This document shows, in pieces, positions 26,361 to 35,135 of a stretch of DNA of 64,000 bases. A model generated the notes under the pieces. The model had not been told where the DNA came from. It ran no database searches and saw nothing but the letters and a program-made list of their open reading frames with translations. How positions within the stretch are numbered: the stretch's first letter is position 1; each line of letters starts with the position of its first letter. Source of the stretch: Enterobacter hormaechei subsp. hoffmannii. Lineage in GTDB: Bacteria; Pseudomonadota; Gammaproteobacteria; Enterobacterales; Enterobacteriaceae. Both the position numbers and the translations under genes were made by a program. The DNA is taken from positions 2,542,001 through 2,606,000 of the forward strand of contig NZ_CP017186.1 in the NCBI RefSeq assembly GCF_001729745.1, read 5' to 3'.

Positions 26361-27404
26361 TTATCGCTCTGCGCGATACACCAGATCGCCACGCGGAACA
26401 GGCTGAGGCTGAAGGCCCAGCCAGGTGTTGTACCCTAATCGCCCGGCGCTGCCGAGCGTGGTGCCCTGCACCGCATCGGCGCGCAGGATCACCCGTGTTT
26501 CCCATTCAAATTCCACCCCGGCGTACTGTCGCACCCAGTCGCGCAGCTCGGTGACCCACCCTTCACCCGGCAGAAAACGGTTGTATTCGTCTGCGCTCAA
26601 CGGGCCAATCTCAAGACGAAATTTATGCTGCACGTCGCGTACCGCAATGCCGAGAAAAGCGGACTCCCCCATGCGCGGCAGGCGACGCCCCTCACCCAGC
26701 TGTGCCTGCTCCCGCGTTGAGAGCGGCATCCACTGCGGTACATTGGCCACCAACCTGACCGGAATGTTGAAATAGTTGCGCAGGATCTTCTCCAGCCCTT
26801 CCGGGTCCCGCCCATGGCGGGTCAGGTGACCGGCGTGAGTAAAGCGGGCATGCGGGCTCAGGCTGCCTTTCGACATCTGGCCGGGCTGACCCATGCCAAT
26901 CAGCGATGCAAGATACCCTTCGAAGCGCCTGTTGTCGTCGCGATCCAGTGAAACGGCAGGCTGCGCGTCCGCCCAGGCGCGGTAAAACAGCAGCGTCAGG
27001 CGGTGGTGAAAGAGGTCGGCAAACGCGCTGAGGCTGTGATCCTGATGATGATGAATACGCTCGCGGGCATACTCGGTCATGTGCACCGGCAGTGGGCCGT
27101 TAGGACCAAACAGGCCGAAGCTCAGAATGGAAACCTCATGCAGTCCGTTCTCTTCCCGCTGCCGGACCTCGGCAACCGTTGACGGCGCAAACCCCATTGA
27201 AGGCTGCTGACCAATACGCAGCGGCTCAAATTTAGGCAGCGGCGCGCGCCCCAGCGGGTAACGTTCTCCGCCCTGGGCATCAATACGTCTTAACAGCTGA
27301 AACAGATCGTAGCGCCACGGCGTCTCGCGCACTCCGCGCCAGAACGCATCGGGCAGCGGCGTCAGGCGATGCACGCGCAGCGTTGCAGGGGCAACTTCAC
27401 TCAT
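26361..27404 (-). CDS. tssG: T6SS baseplate subunit TssG
   Basis: A 347-residue TssG/VasB/ImpH protein. Family motifs include W-R-Y-D-L-F-Q-L-L-R-R-I, F-x-P-L-R-I-G-Q-x-P-S-x-x-F-A-P and F-G-L-F-G-P-N-G-P-L-P-x-H-M-T-E. It forms the TssFG wedge of the cytoplasmic baseplate with TssF and TssE. Its ATG overlaps the tssF stop (ATGA). The length is normal for the family. Confidence 0.93.
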   Translation of the reverse strand: MSEVAPATLRVHRLTPLPDAFWRGVRETPWRYDLFQLLRRIDAQGGERYPLGRAPLPKFEPLRIGQQPSMGFAPSTVAEVRQREENGLHEVSILSFGLFGPNGPLPVHMTEYARERIHHHQDHSLSAFADLFHHRLTLLFYRAWADAQPAVSLDRDDNRRFEGYLASLIGMGQPGQMSKGSLSPHARFTHAGHLTRHGRDPEGLEKILRNYFNIPVRLVANVPQWMPLSTREQAQLGEGRRLPRMGESAFLGIAVRDVQHKFRLEIGPLSADEYNRFLPGEGWVTELRDWVRQYAGVEFEWETRVILRADAVQGTTLGSAGRLGYNTWLGLQPQPVPRGDLVYRAER

Positions 27405-29272
27405 ACCAGCGCCCTTTTACCCATGCGCGGCGCCCAGTAGCCAATTTCGCCGCGCTGCTGGCTCTTGAGCGTGAACTCCGTAAAGCTGTTGATGGAGACC
27501 AGGCGGGCAAAAAGGCGTTCCAGCACGCTGCCGAAAAGCCACGGGCTGGCACCGGAAAAGGCGCGTTCGTCCACCGTCAGGGTGATGCCGATCCCGCGGG
27601 CGAACACCACCGGGCCGGGTTCCGGCACGCGGCGGTGCACCGGCTCCAGCACGCAGTGACGAACGCCATCCACCTGACGGGCAACCGGCGTCTCGGCGAG
27701 GTTAGCGTACAGCCCTAACAGCTGACGCAGCGCGGCAGCGCCCTCTTCGTTTTCGCTGTCCATCAGGCTGAGGTAGTTCATTTGCAGCTGGCTGATGAGC
27801 CGCCAGGTACTGAACCCTTCCGCCAGCGCCGGACGCGGCGGCGTCGGGCCTTTACGCAGGGTTAACGCCTTCACCGGCATGGAGTCGGCCATAATAAACT
27901 GCCCAAGCTCCTGCTGGAGCATCAGCGGCAGGTCGCGGCTGGTACACAGCACCTCGGCGGAAATGTAGCGCAAATTCTCCTGCCACGGCGCGTGCTGCGC
28001 ATCCACCAGCGAGACGAAGACCTCCGAGCCGATATAGCCCGTACGGGTGCCGTAGCGCAGCGCGTGTTCAGAGAGGACGCGCTGTTCACGGCGCAGGGAA
28101 AAATAGGCGCCGTAGTTGCCCGCGTCTCCGCTCCAGGTACTCCAGAACGGACGAAACGTCTGGTCGTCCCGCTGACCATCCGCACTGGCATAGATTTTTT
28201 TCACAGCATAAATTTCATAATCCAGCGGGCGGATGTTATCGACCACCAGATGGTATTCATGCTGGCTTTCGCTCAGCTTCTGCCGGGCCGCCACTTTCGG
28301 GAACAGGTTGATCACCGGCGTACAGTGCAGCGCCATGTGGCTGGCTTCCACCACGCGCTCCAGCTGATCGTCGCTCTTGTCGAGCAGAACGAAGATATCA
28401 AACGCTTTTTCGTCTTCGCAGCGCTGGATCAGCTTGCCCAGCCCGCTCAGGCTGATGAAGCGAAAACGCGCCGGGAACGCAAAGTACTCCTGCAACAGGC
28501 GATAGCCGTCGAAGTTACGCAGATCGTCCGGGAGCAGCGCCTGATCCGCATCAAAGCCTTCCTGACGCAGGGCGTCAGACGACAGCAGCTGGCGCTGGGG
28601 CTGCTTGCTGACCGTCTGGCAGACAATACCCGCGTGGTGCTCCATCACCAGCTCCAGCAGCTTCAGCGCCTCGATGTCCGGGCCGCTTAAGAAGAACTCC
28701 AGGCGGTCAAAATCCAGGTGCCCAAGATGCTGCGGGCCATCGCAGGCAATGCGGATCCGTAAGGCGCTGCTGATCCCCCGCTGGCTCAGGCCGAGCTGGG
28801 CCAGCGGCAGATCGGCGGGAACGCCGCCCAGCTCGATCCGCTCAATTTTTAACGGCAGCAGGTTGACCTCGTGCGCCGTGGTATAGCTGCACGTAACGCC
28901 GGTTTTTTTCAGCGCCAGGCTGTCCATCATGGTGCCGCGCGGCACAATAAAGCCTTTGCTCAGGTCGCCCCGGCTGCTGTCGGGCTGAATTTCAGCGATC
29001 GCCATCGACGGCGTAGGCGCCAGATAATTTGGCGCAATCATCTCCAGCATACGCTGTGAAAAGCGTGGAAATTCGGCGTCCATTTTCATCTGCACGCGGG
29101 AGGTCAGGAAGGCGAAACCTTCCATCAGGCGCTCGATGTACGGATCCGCCACTTCGATGCCGCGCATGCCGAGCCGCCCCGCCACTTTTGGGTAGCGTTC
29201 GGCGAACTCCGCGCCCATCTCGCGCAGATAGGCCAGTTCACGGTTGTAATATTCGAGCAGTTTGCTTTCCAT
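27401..29272 (-). CDS. tssF: T6SS baseplate subunit TssF
   Basis: A 623-residue TssF/VasA/ImpG protein of usual length. It begins M-E-S-K-L-L-E-Y-Y-N-R-E-L-A-Y-L-R and carries F-A-E-R-Y-P-K-V-A-G-R-L and the D-P-Y-I-E-R-L-M-E-G-F-A-F-L motif. It is the main wedge component of the baseplate. The start follows the tssE stop by 2 nt and the end overlaps tssG, so tssE-F-G are translationally coupled. Confidence 0.95.
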   Translation of the reverse strand: MESKLLEYYNRELAYLREMGAEFAERYPKVAGRLGMRGIEVADPYIERLMEGFAFLTSRVQMKMDAEFPRFSQRMLEMIAPNYLAPTPSMAIAEIQPDSSRGDLSKGFIVPRGTMMDSLALKKTGVTCSYTTAHEVNLLPLKIERIELGGVPADLPLAQLGLSQRGISSALRIRIACDGPQHLGHLDFDRLEFFLSGPDIEALKLLELVMEHHAGIVCQTVSKQPQRQLLSSDALRQEGFDADQALLPDDLRNFDGYRLLQEYFAFPARFRFISLSGLGKLIQRCEDEKAFDIFVLLDKSDDQLERVVEASHMALHCTPVINLFPKVAARQKLSESQHEYHLVVDNIRPLDYEIYAVKKIYASADGQRDDQTFRPFWSTWSGDAGNYGAYFSLRREQRVLSEHALRYGTRTGYIGSEVFVSLVDAQHAPWQENLRYISAEVLCTSRDLPLMLQQELGQFIMADSMPVKALTLRKGPTPPRPALAEGFSTWRLISQLQMNYLSLMDSENEEGAAALRQLLGLYANLAETPVARQVDGVRHCVLEPVHRRVPEPGPVVFARGIGITLTVDERAFSGASPWLFGSVLERLFARLVSINSFTEFTLKSQQRGEIGYWAPRMGKRALV

Positions 29273-29274
29273 AA

Positions 29275-29847
29275 TTACCCCGCATCCTTCAGTTCAAAAT
29301 GGCCGTTCTCAAGATCGACGTCGGTGCGAAAGAGAAACTCCAGCGGATACGGTACGCACCACAGGCGGCCTTTGATTTCGATAGACAGCACGTTGTGCAG
29401 ATCTAATGAGGAGGTATCGGACACGCAGCGAACCTGAAGCCCCTGCGGCAGGATCCGCGGTTCAAAGTTAATAATCGCTTCGGTGAGCTTGCGCTGAATG
29501 TCGTGCCATTCGATATCGGACATTCTTTTCCCCGCCAGCGGCGCCACGCCAAAGTTAACGACAGAACGGCTCACCTGCGTCAGACCACTCAGATCGCTGG
29601 AGGCATCGTGGTTAATGGTGTTAAACAACCACTGTAAATCCCGCAGGACGTTACGACGCAGCGCGGCGTGGGTAATCAGATTACTGTTGGCGGACTCGCG
29701 TTTTTTTTCCGGATCGTTATCCGTCAGGCGATCCAGCAGTGACGGCTGCATTTTGTCGCGCGCCCCCACTTTCTCCTGCCTGCTGCGGGCCTGCCAGCCG
29801 CTGCGCAGCAGATCGCCTTCGCCAGCGGGATTACTCATCCGCGCCAT
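29275..29847 (-). CDS. tssE: T6SS baseplate subunit TssE
   Basis: A 190-residue gp25-like protein with the family element L-x-D-R-L-x-D-x-D-P, then a long helix and the conserved F-E-P-R-I segment near residue 130. It nucleates the sheath on the baseplate. Two starts are possible (29847 or the ATG at 29838); both overlap the end of tagJ. The N-terminal extension of about 30 residues is longer than in some homologues. Confidence 0.92.
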   Translation of the reverse strand: MARMSNPAGEGDLLRSGWQARSRQEKVGARDKMQPSLLDRLTDNDPEKKRESANSNLITHAALRRNVLRDLQWLFNTINHDASSDLSGLTQVSRSVVNFGVAPLAGKRMSDIEWHDIQRKLTEAIINFEPRILPQGLQVRCVSDTSSLDLHNVLSIEIKGRLWCVPYPLEFLFRTDVDLENGHFELKDAG

Positions 29848-30643
29848 CCGCGGCGAACGTCACCAGGCTCAGGGTGAGCAGCGGGCTTTCGCTTTGCTCG
29901 CTCAGCCAGGCTTTCTGCCCCATGCCTTCATACAGGGTGCCGTCATCGTCGAGTGGAAGCCACTCGGTGGTGCGCCCCAGCTTAACGCTGTCTGGCGCTC
30001 CGTCAGCAAACGGATAACGCGCCGGGATCTGACACACCTGCTCGGTGCCGTCCGTGAGGCGGACCAGCGCATGACGCCACACCAGATCGGTCACGCTGGC
30101 CGGAGCCTGAAAACGGATCGTGTCGATGGCGCAGAACGGCACCCAGAAATAACGGCCATTGACCAGAGTTTCACACACCGGCCCCAGACGGGCATCGCCG
30201 TCCATCAGCCATTCAAAGGTGTGGCTCTCTTCATTCTCCAGCGTGACCTGCCCGCAGCTTGCCGGGGCCTGTTCGAGTGCCGCCAGGCGCAGCGTTTGCG
30301 CATGCCCTGCGCTTTCGGTCAGCGCCTGGGCTAACATGGTCAGCCACGGCCACTGCGCCTCGGGCATTGCCGGTCGTACCTCTCCCGCGAACACGCGCGC
30401 CCGCTGCTGTTCACCCTGAATGGCCTGCTCCAGCAGCGTCACGGTTGGTTTTGCCTGCGGCTTCAGCGCCAGCCAGCTTTTCAGCTGGGTCAGGGCGCGC
30501 GCCCAGTTGCCGCTGAGGATCAGAAACTGCACAAACGCAGCGCGCAGATCGGCATCCGCCGGACGAGCTTTGATTTCGGCTTCCAGGCGAAGCAGCGCGT
30601 CGCTAATCGACTCACCCGCCAGACGTTGATAAAGCGTATTCAT
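29831..30643 (-). CDS. tagJ: T6SS accessory protein TagJ (ImpE)
   Basis: A 270-residue ImpE-family protein with a helical TPR-like front half (A-L-x-x-L-x-x-x-L-x-x-K-P motifs) and a C-terminal beta-rich domain ending in a W-L-S-E-Q-S-E-S-P-L segment. TagJ binds the N-terminus of the sheath protein TssB and modulates ClpV-dependent recycling. The ATG is preceded by GGAGGGG, and the end overlaps the start of tssE. TagJ is present only in some T6SS lineages, such as those of Pseudomonas HSI-I and Serratia type. Confidence 0.85.
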   Translation of the reverse strand: MNTLYQRLAGESISDALLRLEAEIKARPADADLRAAFVQFLILSGNWARALTQLKSWLALKPQAKPTVTLLEQAIQGEQQRARVFAGEVRPAMPEAQWPWLTMLAQALTESAGHAQTLRLAALEQAPASCGQVTLENEESHTFEWLMDGDARLGPVCETLVNGRYFWVPFCAIDTIRFQAPASVTDLVWRHALVRLTDGTEQVCQIPARYPFADGAPDSVKLGRTTEWLPLDDDGTLYEGMGQKAWLSEQSESPLLTLSLVTFAADGADE

Positions 30644-30652
30644 AGCCCCTCC

Positions 30653-31639
30653 TTAATTCGCCGCGCGCCAGGCGCCCACAGCCGGATCGCGTAGCTGCGG
30701 ACGCAGCGTGTCAATCAGAACAACGTTCAGCTCCGCGCCCGGTGTAATCCATGCGCTCCAGATCTTCTTCACCTCTGCGATACGCGCCTGGAGTCTGGCG
30801 TCGTCGCTGGCGATCTCACGGGTGATTTCCACCGCCACCGTGCCGTTGCTCTTCCAGCCGTTCAGGGTGCTGTCGTACGGCAGGATCATCCAGCTCTGAT
30901 CGCTGTTCGGGGTGCTGAAGACCATGCGCTCTTTGTTGACGGAGGTGATCAGCGCCTTTTCAGGATCGACCGCGTTGTTCAGTCCCATCACCGGGAAGCC
31001 GTGAATGTAGGTGACCGGAATCGCTTTCTGCGTCCCGTTACGATTCTGCGTCACCACGGTGTGGCCGCTGAGCCAGCTGCCGTTGCCGCAGCGAGTGGTG
31101 TCGGAATCGGGAATAAACAGCGCTGGCGCGGAGGAACCGCCCTCCCAGAAGGTGCGCAGGTGGCAACCGTCCTGAAGGGTGAACTCCTGCCATGGCGTAC
31201 GATCTGCCGCCACGGTGTGCGTCTCCGGATTCTGGTCAGGCGGTAGCAGCGCGCCTGAGGTGGTGGTCGTTGCCGCCGCCGTTTCCTGCTGTTTCACCAC
31301 CAGCGCCCAGTCCTGCGCTTTAGCCGCTGTGCCCCGGGCAAGCGTCGTGCCTTCCGGATCGTTAAGCGTCCAGTTCAGGGTATTCAGCTTGCTGCACTGG
31401 TGCTCCAGCAGCGAGCCAAGGCGCGGCACGAAGTTTTCCAGCACCGAAACCTCTTTCTTGCCGTTCGCCACGATACGCAGCGCCACGTCCGCCTTACACC
31501 AGCTTTGCGGCGTATTGTCTTTAATGTTGTCGATCCAGATATCCAGCTTCTGCGCAGGAGACTGCACGATGCGGAAGTTTTCAGCCTGTGCGGTGGTCGC
31601 CACCGTCAGAAGAGCCAAACCCGATAGCCAAAGTTTCAT
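30653..31639 (-). CDS. exported T6SS-associated protein of unknown function
   Basis: A 328-residue protein with a clear signal peptide (M-K-L-W-L-S-G-L-A-L-L-T-V-A-T-T-A-Q-A, then E-N-F). The ATG at 31639 is chosen over the upstream frame, which overlaps pppA. Several cysteines (C-K-A-D, H-Q-C-S, D-G-C-H-L, R-C-G-N-G) may form disulfides in the periplasm. It lies 16 nt after pppA and 9 nt before tagJ in the same operon. I do not recognise the family; a role in periplasmic sensing or T6SS control is a guess from position. Confidence 0.7.
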   Translation of the reverse strand: MKLWLSGLALLTVATTAQAENFRIVQSPAQKLDIWIDNIKDNTPQSWCKADVALRIVANGKKEVSVLENFVPRLGSLLEHQCSKLNTLNWTLNDPEGTTLARGTAAKAQDWALVVKQQETAAATTTTSGALLPPDQNPETHTVAADRTPWQEFTLQDGCHLRTFWEGGSSAPALFIPDSDTTRCGNGSWLSGHTVVTQNRNGTQKAIPVTYIHGFPVMGLNNAVDPEKALITSVNKERMVFSTPNSDQSWMILPYDSTLNGWKSNGTVAVEITREIASDDARLQARIAEVKKIWSAWITPGAELNVVLIDTLRPQLRDPAVGAWRAAN

Positions 31640-31655
31640 ATCAATCCTTGTGTGT

Positions 31656-32453
31656 CTAATCAGTTCCGCAGGGAAGAAATTGTGCTGCGTCAGAGAGCGT
31701 ATGCAGCAAAGTGGTGTCCTGAGGGTTGCCCATCCACACCGCCACGGCGGTATAGTTATCCTGAGCTTTGCCCTCCTGTTCAGCATTCTTTTGAATGATT
31801 TGGTTCATCAAGGTCAGCCACTCCTGTGGCGTATTGACCATGTGCAGCGACTGTTTCATCTGCTCTTCGCTGACGCCGTGCCAGAAACCGTCGGTGCAGA
31901 GTAAAAACGCATCACCGTCTTCAACCTGCACGACATCGCTGTAGCTCGCTTCCGGTCCGCCATTCTCAATACCCAGCGCCAGATACAGGAGGTTGCTGTT
32001 GAGATCGTCGGTCTGATGCCCGGCATCTTTCATCTGCTGCACCAGGCTGTGGTCGGTGGTGACGTGCCACAGCCAGCCGCGGCGAAACAGGTACAGGCGG
32101 CTGTCTCCAGCGTGCGCCCAGTAAGCCAGACGGTAATCCCTGTCGATAAACAGGCTGACCAGCGTGGTGCCCATCCGGCGATAGTCCTGCACGGCCTGTT
32201 GTTCGCTGAGGATGGTGCGGTTCGCCGTTTGGACGTAGTCACGAATATGCTGCGCATTCAGGTGCTTGTCGCCGTCAAAGCGGGAAATAATGCTGTTGCG
32301 GGCCAGCTCAGCGGCCACCTCGCCGCCCGGCAGGCCCGCAATGCCGTCACAGACGACAAAGCAGGCTGAACGTTCCCCGATGGTTTCTCCCGTCTGATCC
32401 TGGTTGCTGGCGCGCGTCCCCTGGCGGGAGAGAGAAGCCGTTGCGATATTCAT
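31656..32453 (-). CDS. pppA: T6SS PP2C phosphatase PppA
   Basis: A 265-residue PP2C-type Ser/Thr phosphatase. The metal-binding and catalytic motifs are all visible: R-x-x-N-Q-D, V-C-D-G-I-A-G-L, R-M-G-T-T-L-V-S-L, H-A-G-D-S-R-L-Y, C-T-D-G-F-W and D-N-Y-T-A-V-A-V. It removes the phosphate that PpkA places on Fha, switching the T6SS off. Its start overlaps the end of the fha gene by 4 nt. Confidence 0.9.
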   Translation of the reverse strand: MNIATASLSRQGTRASNQDQTGETIGERSACFVVCDGIAGLPGGEVAAELARNSIISRFDGDKHLNAQHIRDYVQTANRTILSEQQAVQDYRRMGTTLVSLFIDRDYRLAYWAHAGDSRLYLFRRGWLWHVTTDHSLVQQMKDAGHQTDDLNSNLLYLALGIENGGPEASYSDVVQVEDGDAFLLCTDGFWHGVSEEQMKQSLHMVNTPQEWLTLMNQIIQKNAEQEGKAQDNYTAVAVWMGNPQDTTLLHTLSDAAQFLPCGTD

Positions 32454-34225
32454 TTTTCTTCGGATCCGCTTTGTGAGTCTTTGTACTGATTGACCTCCAT
32501 GTCATAGGCATGGAGGAAGGCTTCGCCAAACAGGGTGTGGAAGTCGTCCTCAATCTCGCCCGCCGTCTCGCCATAGCTGCGAACAAAATAATCCCACAGC
32601 GCGGCTTTACGGCTGCCCGGCAGCGCCAGGCGTGACGTCATTCCGTTCTGTTTCGCCTGCTCTTCCAGCTGTTCCGGGTTAAAGGATTGCAGCATGGCGG
32701 CGATAATGGCGCGGATACCGGAGATCATCCCCAGCTGGTGCGCCTGCAGATCGATCAGCGCATCACGCACCGATTTGGTCGGCGGCATAAAGCCCGGCAT
32801 CGGCGTGCCGAACATCTGGATCAGGACCGTTTTACCGGTTGGCAGCAGCTTGAACGGGTTGTTGGCATCGTCGAGCACCATGGTCATATCAGCCTTCACC
32901 CCACGCTTGAGGATGGAGCGCGAGGAGAGCAGCGCCACGGTCCCCTGCGAGAACATGCCCAGGATCTGCCCCAGCTGACGCATATTTTCCCGGTCAAACT
33001 GCGGCACCGGCTGCATTTCGCTCAGGCCCATGCCCTCCAGCAGCGCCTCCAGCAGTTCGCCCTGAAGCACCTCGCCCCGCTCGCCGGTCTGCGTGGAGGC
33101 AGCAGGCGATGCAGCGTTTTTAACCGGGTCGATACGCAGGCGGCCTTTCGGCGCCTGCGCGTTGCTGCGCGCCACGGCCTGCGGCGTTGGCATGGTGAAG
33201 CCAGCGTAATCGGGACGCGCGGGCTCCTCTTCCGCGCGCGGCGCGTCCTGTGGTTCAGTCGGTTCCGGATCGAACAGCGGTGAGCTGGCAAGCGCATCCT
33301 CTTCCTGTGCGGCTTGCGCTTCAGGCTTTGGCTCCGGCTTATCTTCCACGATTTCATCCGGATGGGTTAACGGCGCGCCGCCCATCAGGCCGAGGGGGTC
33401 ATCGTGACGCGCGGCAGGTGCGCTCGCCGACCCGCCAAACAGGGCTAACGGATCGAGTTCGTCCGACGCCTCTTCCTTTGGCTGGGCAGGTTTGCTTTCG
33501 TCCGGCTGTACCAGCGTTGAAGGGGTGACATCGTCAAAGATGCTCTCTTTTTTAAACAACGCTTCATCGCTGAACAGCGTGTCCGGGTCCACGTTTTTAC
33601 GTTCAAGCGACGGATCGGCATCGTTGAACATCGCCAGCGGGTCTTCGGCATTCCGCTCCGGGGCCGCAGGCTGGGAGAACGGGTCGTGGGAGGCCGCGGG
33701 CTGTGGCTTTGCCCGATTGCTGGAGATGCTGTCGGAGATGGAGAACTCCTGCATCAGGCTGTCCCAGATTTCCGACGGCACGGCCGTAGGTTCAGCTTTT
33801 CCGCGAGGCGCGGCGCTGGCCGGTTTCGGTTGTGGCGCCGGAGCAGGTGTCGCCGCTGGGCGCGCCTGCTGCATGCTGGCCGCCATGCGGCTTACGGGCT
33901 GGGTGTCGTGAATGAGTTCGCTGACTTCAATGCGATAATCATCAATACCGAGAATATCCCCGTCCTGAAGCTCAACCTGACGCCCACGCTCCAGCGGGAT
34001 ATCATTCAGTACCACGCGGGTAACGCTGCCGCGGTTCGTGACGCGGCATTCGCCACTGGCGTCGACGTGAACGATGGCCTGCAAACGCGAGATGGTGCGG
34101 TCATTGTCCGGCAGCACCAGATTGTTATCCGTACCGCGCCCAATGGTGCCGCCCGGGGCATAAAAATCACAGCTGCTTTGCGGCGGCTGATGACCGGGTT
34201 TCGTAGAAATAATCGTGAATCGCAT
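32450..34225 (-). CDS. tagH: T6SS FHA-domain protein Fha (TagH)
   Basis: A 591-residue protein with an N-terminal FHA domain (about 1-100; G-R-G-T-D-N-N-L-V-L-P, then S-R-L-Q-A and a N-x-x-x-V N-terminal-type element) that binds phosphothreonine. A long acidic Pro/Ala-rich linker (about 110-380) follows, then a C-terminal VasC/ImpI-type domain (about 390-585; L-L-E-A-L-L-E-G-M-G, L-G-Q-I-L-G-M-F-S-Q-G). It is the substrate of PpkA and PppA and couples phosphorylation to assembly. The start is the ATG at 34225; 90 nt upstream are non-coding. Confidence 0.9.
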   Translation of the reverse strand: MRFTIISTKPGHQPPQSSCDFYAPGGTIGRGTDNNLVLPDNDRTISRLQAIVHVDASGECRVTNRGSVTRVVLNDIPLERGRQVELQDGDILGIDDYRIEVSELIHDTQPVSRMAASMQQARPAATPAPAPQPKPASAAPRGKAEPTAVPSEIWDSLMQEFSISDSISSNRAKPQPAASHDPFSQPAAPERNAEDPLAMFNDADPSLERKNVDPDTLFSDEALFKKESIFDDVTPSTLVQPDESKPAQPKEEASDELDPLALFGGSASAPAARHDDPLGLMGGAPLTHPDEIVEDKPEPKPEAQAAQEEDALASSPLFDPEPTEPQDAPRAEEEPARPDYAGFTMPTPQAVARSNAQAPKGRLRIDPVKNAASPAASTQTGERGEVLQGELLEALLEGMGLSEMQPVPQFDRENMRQLGQILGMFSQGTVALLSSRSILKRGVKADMTMVLDDANNPFKLLPTGKTVLIQMFGTPMPGFMPPTKSVRDALIDLQAHQLGMISGIRAIIAAMLQSFNPEQLEEQAKQNGMTSRLALPGSRKAALWDYFVRSYGETAGEIEDDFHTLFGEAFLHAYDMEVNQYKDSQSGSEEK

Positions 34226-34315
34226 GGCGTATTCCTGCTGGTATGATTAGCGCTCAAACGCTGCCGCTCTCGGGGGTGAAAACGGCGGGGTTTGGGGGTT
34301 AAGGGCTGATTAAAG

Positions 34316-34738
34316 CTATTTGACTACATTCAGGAAAATAATGCCGATAAGCAGCCATAGCGTAAAAAGTAAGGCCTGAACTTTATAGCGTCGATGCAGT
34401 TTTAATATCCAGCCGATTCTCTCTTCCGGTAAAGCCTGAACGAATTTATAGGCATCATCCTGAACATTTCTGTCTTTGGTAAATTTCATCTTCACGCCTT
34501 TGCGAAGACGAACAAACCAGATTATTTTTTGATAGTTCGCCAGCGAGCCAAAAAAAGATGCGTAATTTGTCACCAGATCGAGATCGTAGCCTTTTTGGCG
34601 ATATTCAGAGAGAAGCCACTTATAATCTGACTCGTGTTTTTTAAAAAACCGAGAACTGTAAACATCCATGATTACAACGTTAATAAATAAAAGCACAAGA
34701 AACAATAACGTTATATTTGCCAGGCATAAAGATGACAT
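34316..34738 (-). CDS. putative two-helix membrane immunity protein (copy 2)
   Basis: A protein of about 140 residues with a hydrophobic segment near residues 8-28 and another near 117-137, joined by a charged cytoplasmic-type loop with R-L-R-K-G and R-R-Y-K. I chose the ATG at 34738 with AGGA upstream; the frame also has a TTG at 34759 that overlaps the previous gene. Its layout is like that of the 130-residue protein just upstream, and the two look like diverged paralogues. They follow a putative pore-forming effector, so membrane immunity is the likely role. Confidence 0.6.
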   Translation of the reverse strand: MSSLCLANITLLFLVLLFINVVIMDVYSSRFFKKHESDYKWLLSEYRQKGYDLDLVTNYASFFGSLANYQKIIWFVRLRKGVKMKFTKDRNVQDDAYKFVQALPEERIGWILKLHRRYKVQALLFTLWLLIGIIFLNVVK

Positions 34739-34742
34739 GCTT

Positions 34743-35135
34743 TTAGGGTCCTGTAGCAATCAATAAGAACAATAGAAGCATCAAAAAGACAACAAAAAGT
34801 GTCATCCTGTAAAACATTTTTATCCATGAGAAATCGTATATCGATGATACTAATGCCTCTGCCTCCGGAGGGAGATTTTTTTTGCTATTTTGCTTTGTGG
34901 CTTTTCCAGCCAAAATCCTTTTCATAAGGAACACACGATGCGCAAATCCGGGAAGACCAAGTTGTTCATAAAAAAGATAATCGTTTACTTCTAAATATTG
35001 CTTATCACTCAAAATATGAAATGATTTTGATAGCTCCAGGGAATATTTACGATAAAAATAAAAATAAAAACACAAAGAAGCAAACAGTCCTAAAAAAACC
35101 AATAAAAGCAATATTAAACGCAAATCTCCATACAT
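34743..35135 (-). CDS. putative two-helix membrane immunity protein (copy 1)
   Basis: A 130-residue protein with membrane segments near residues 6-28 and 107-127 and a polar middle (S-D-K-Q-Y-L-E-V-N-D-Y). The ATG directly follows the stop of the putative pore-forming effector (TAAATG), and the next gene encodes a similar protein. Inner-membrane immunity is typical for pore-forming T6SS toxins. The family is not recognised. Confidence 0.6.
   Translation of the reverse strand: MYGDLRLILLLLVFLGLFASLCFYFYFYRKYSLELSKSFHILSDKQYLEVNDYLFYEQLGLPGFAHRVFLMKRILAGKATKQNSKKNLPPEAEALVSSIYDFSWIKMFYRMTLFVVFLMLLLFLLIATGP

Noticed and set aside
26323..26505. N-terminal extension of ClpV by 61 residues
   Set aside because: The extension overlaps the end of tssG, is arginine-rich and unlike ClpV; the internal ATG at 26322 gives the family N-terminus with a ribosome site.
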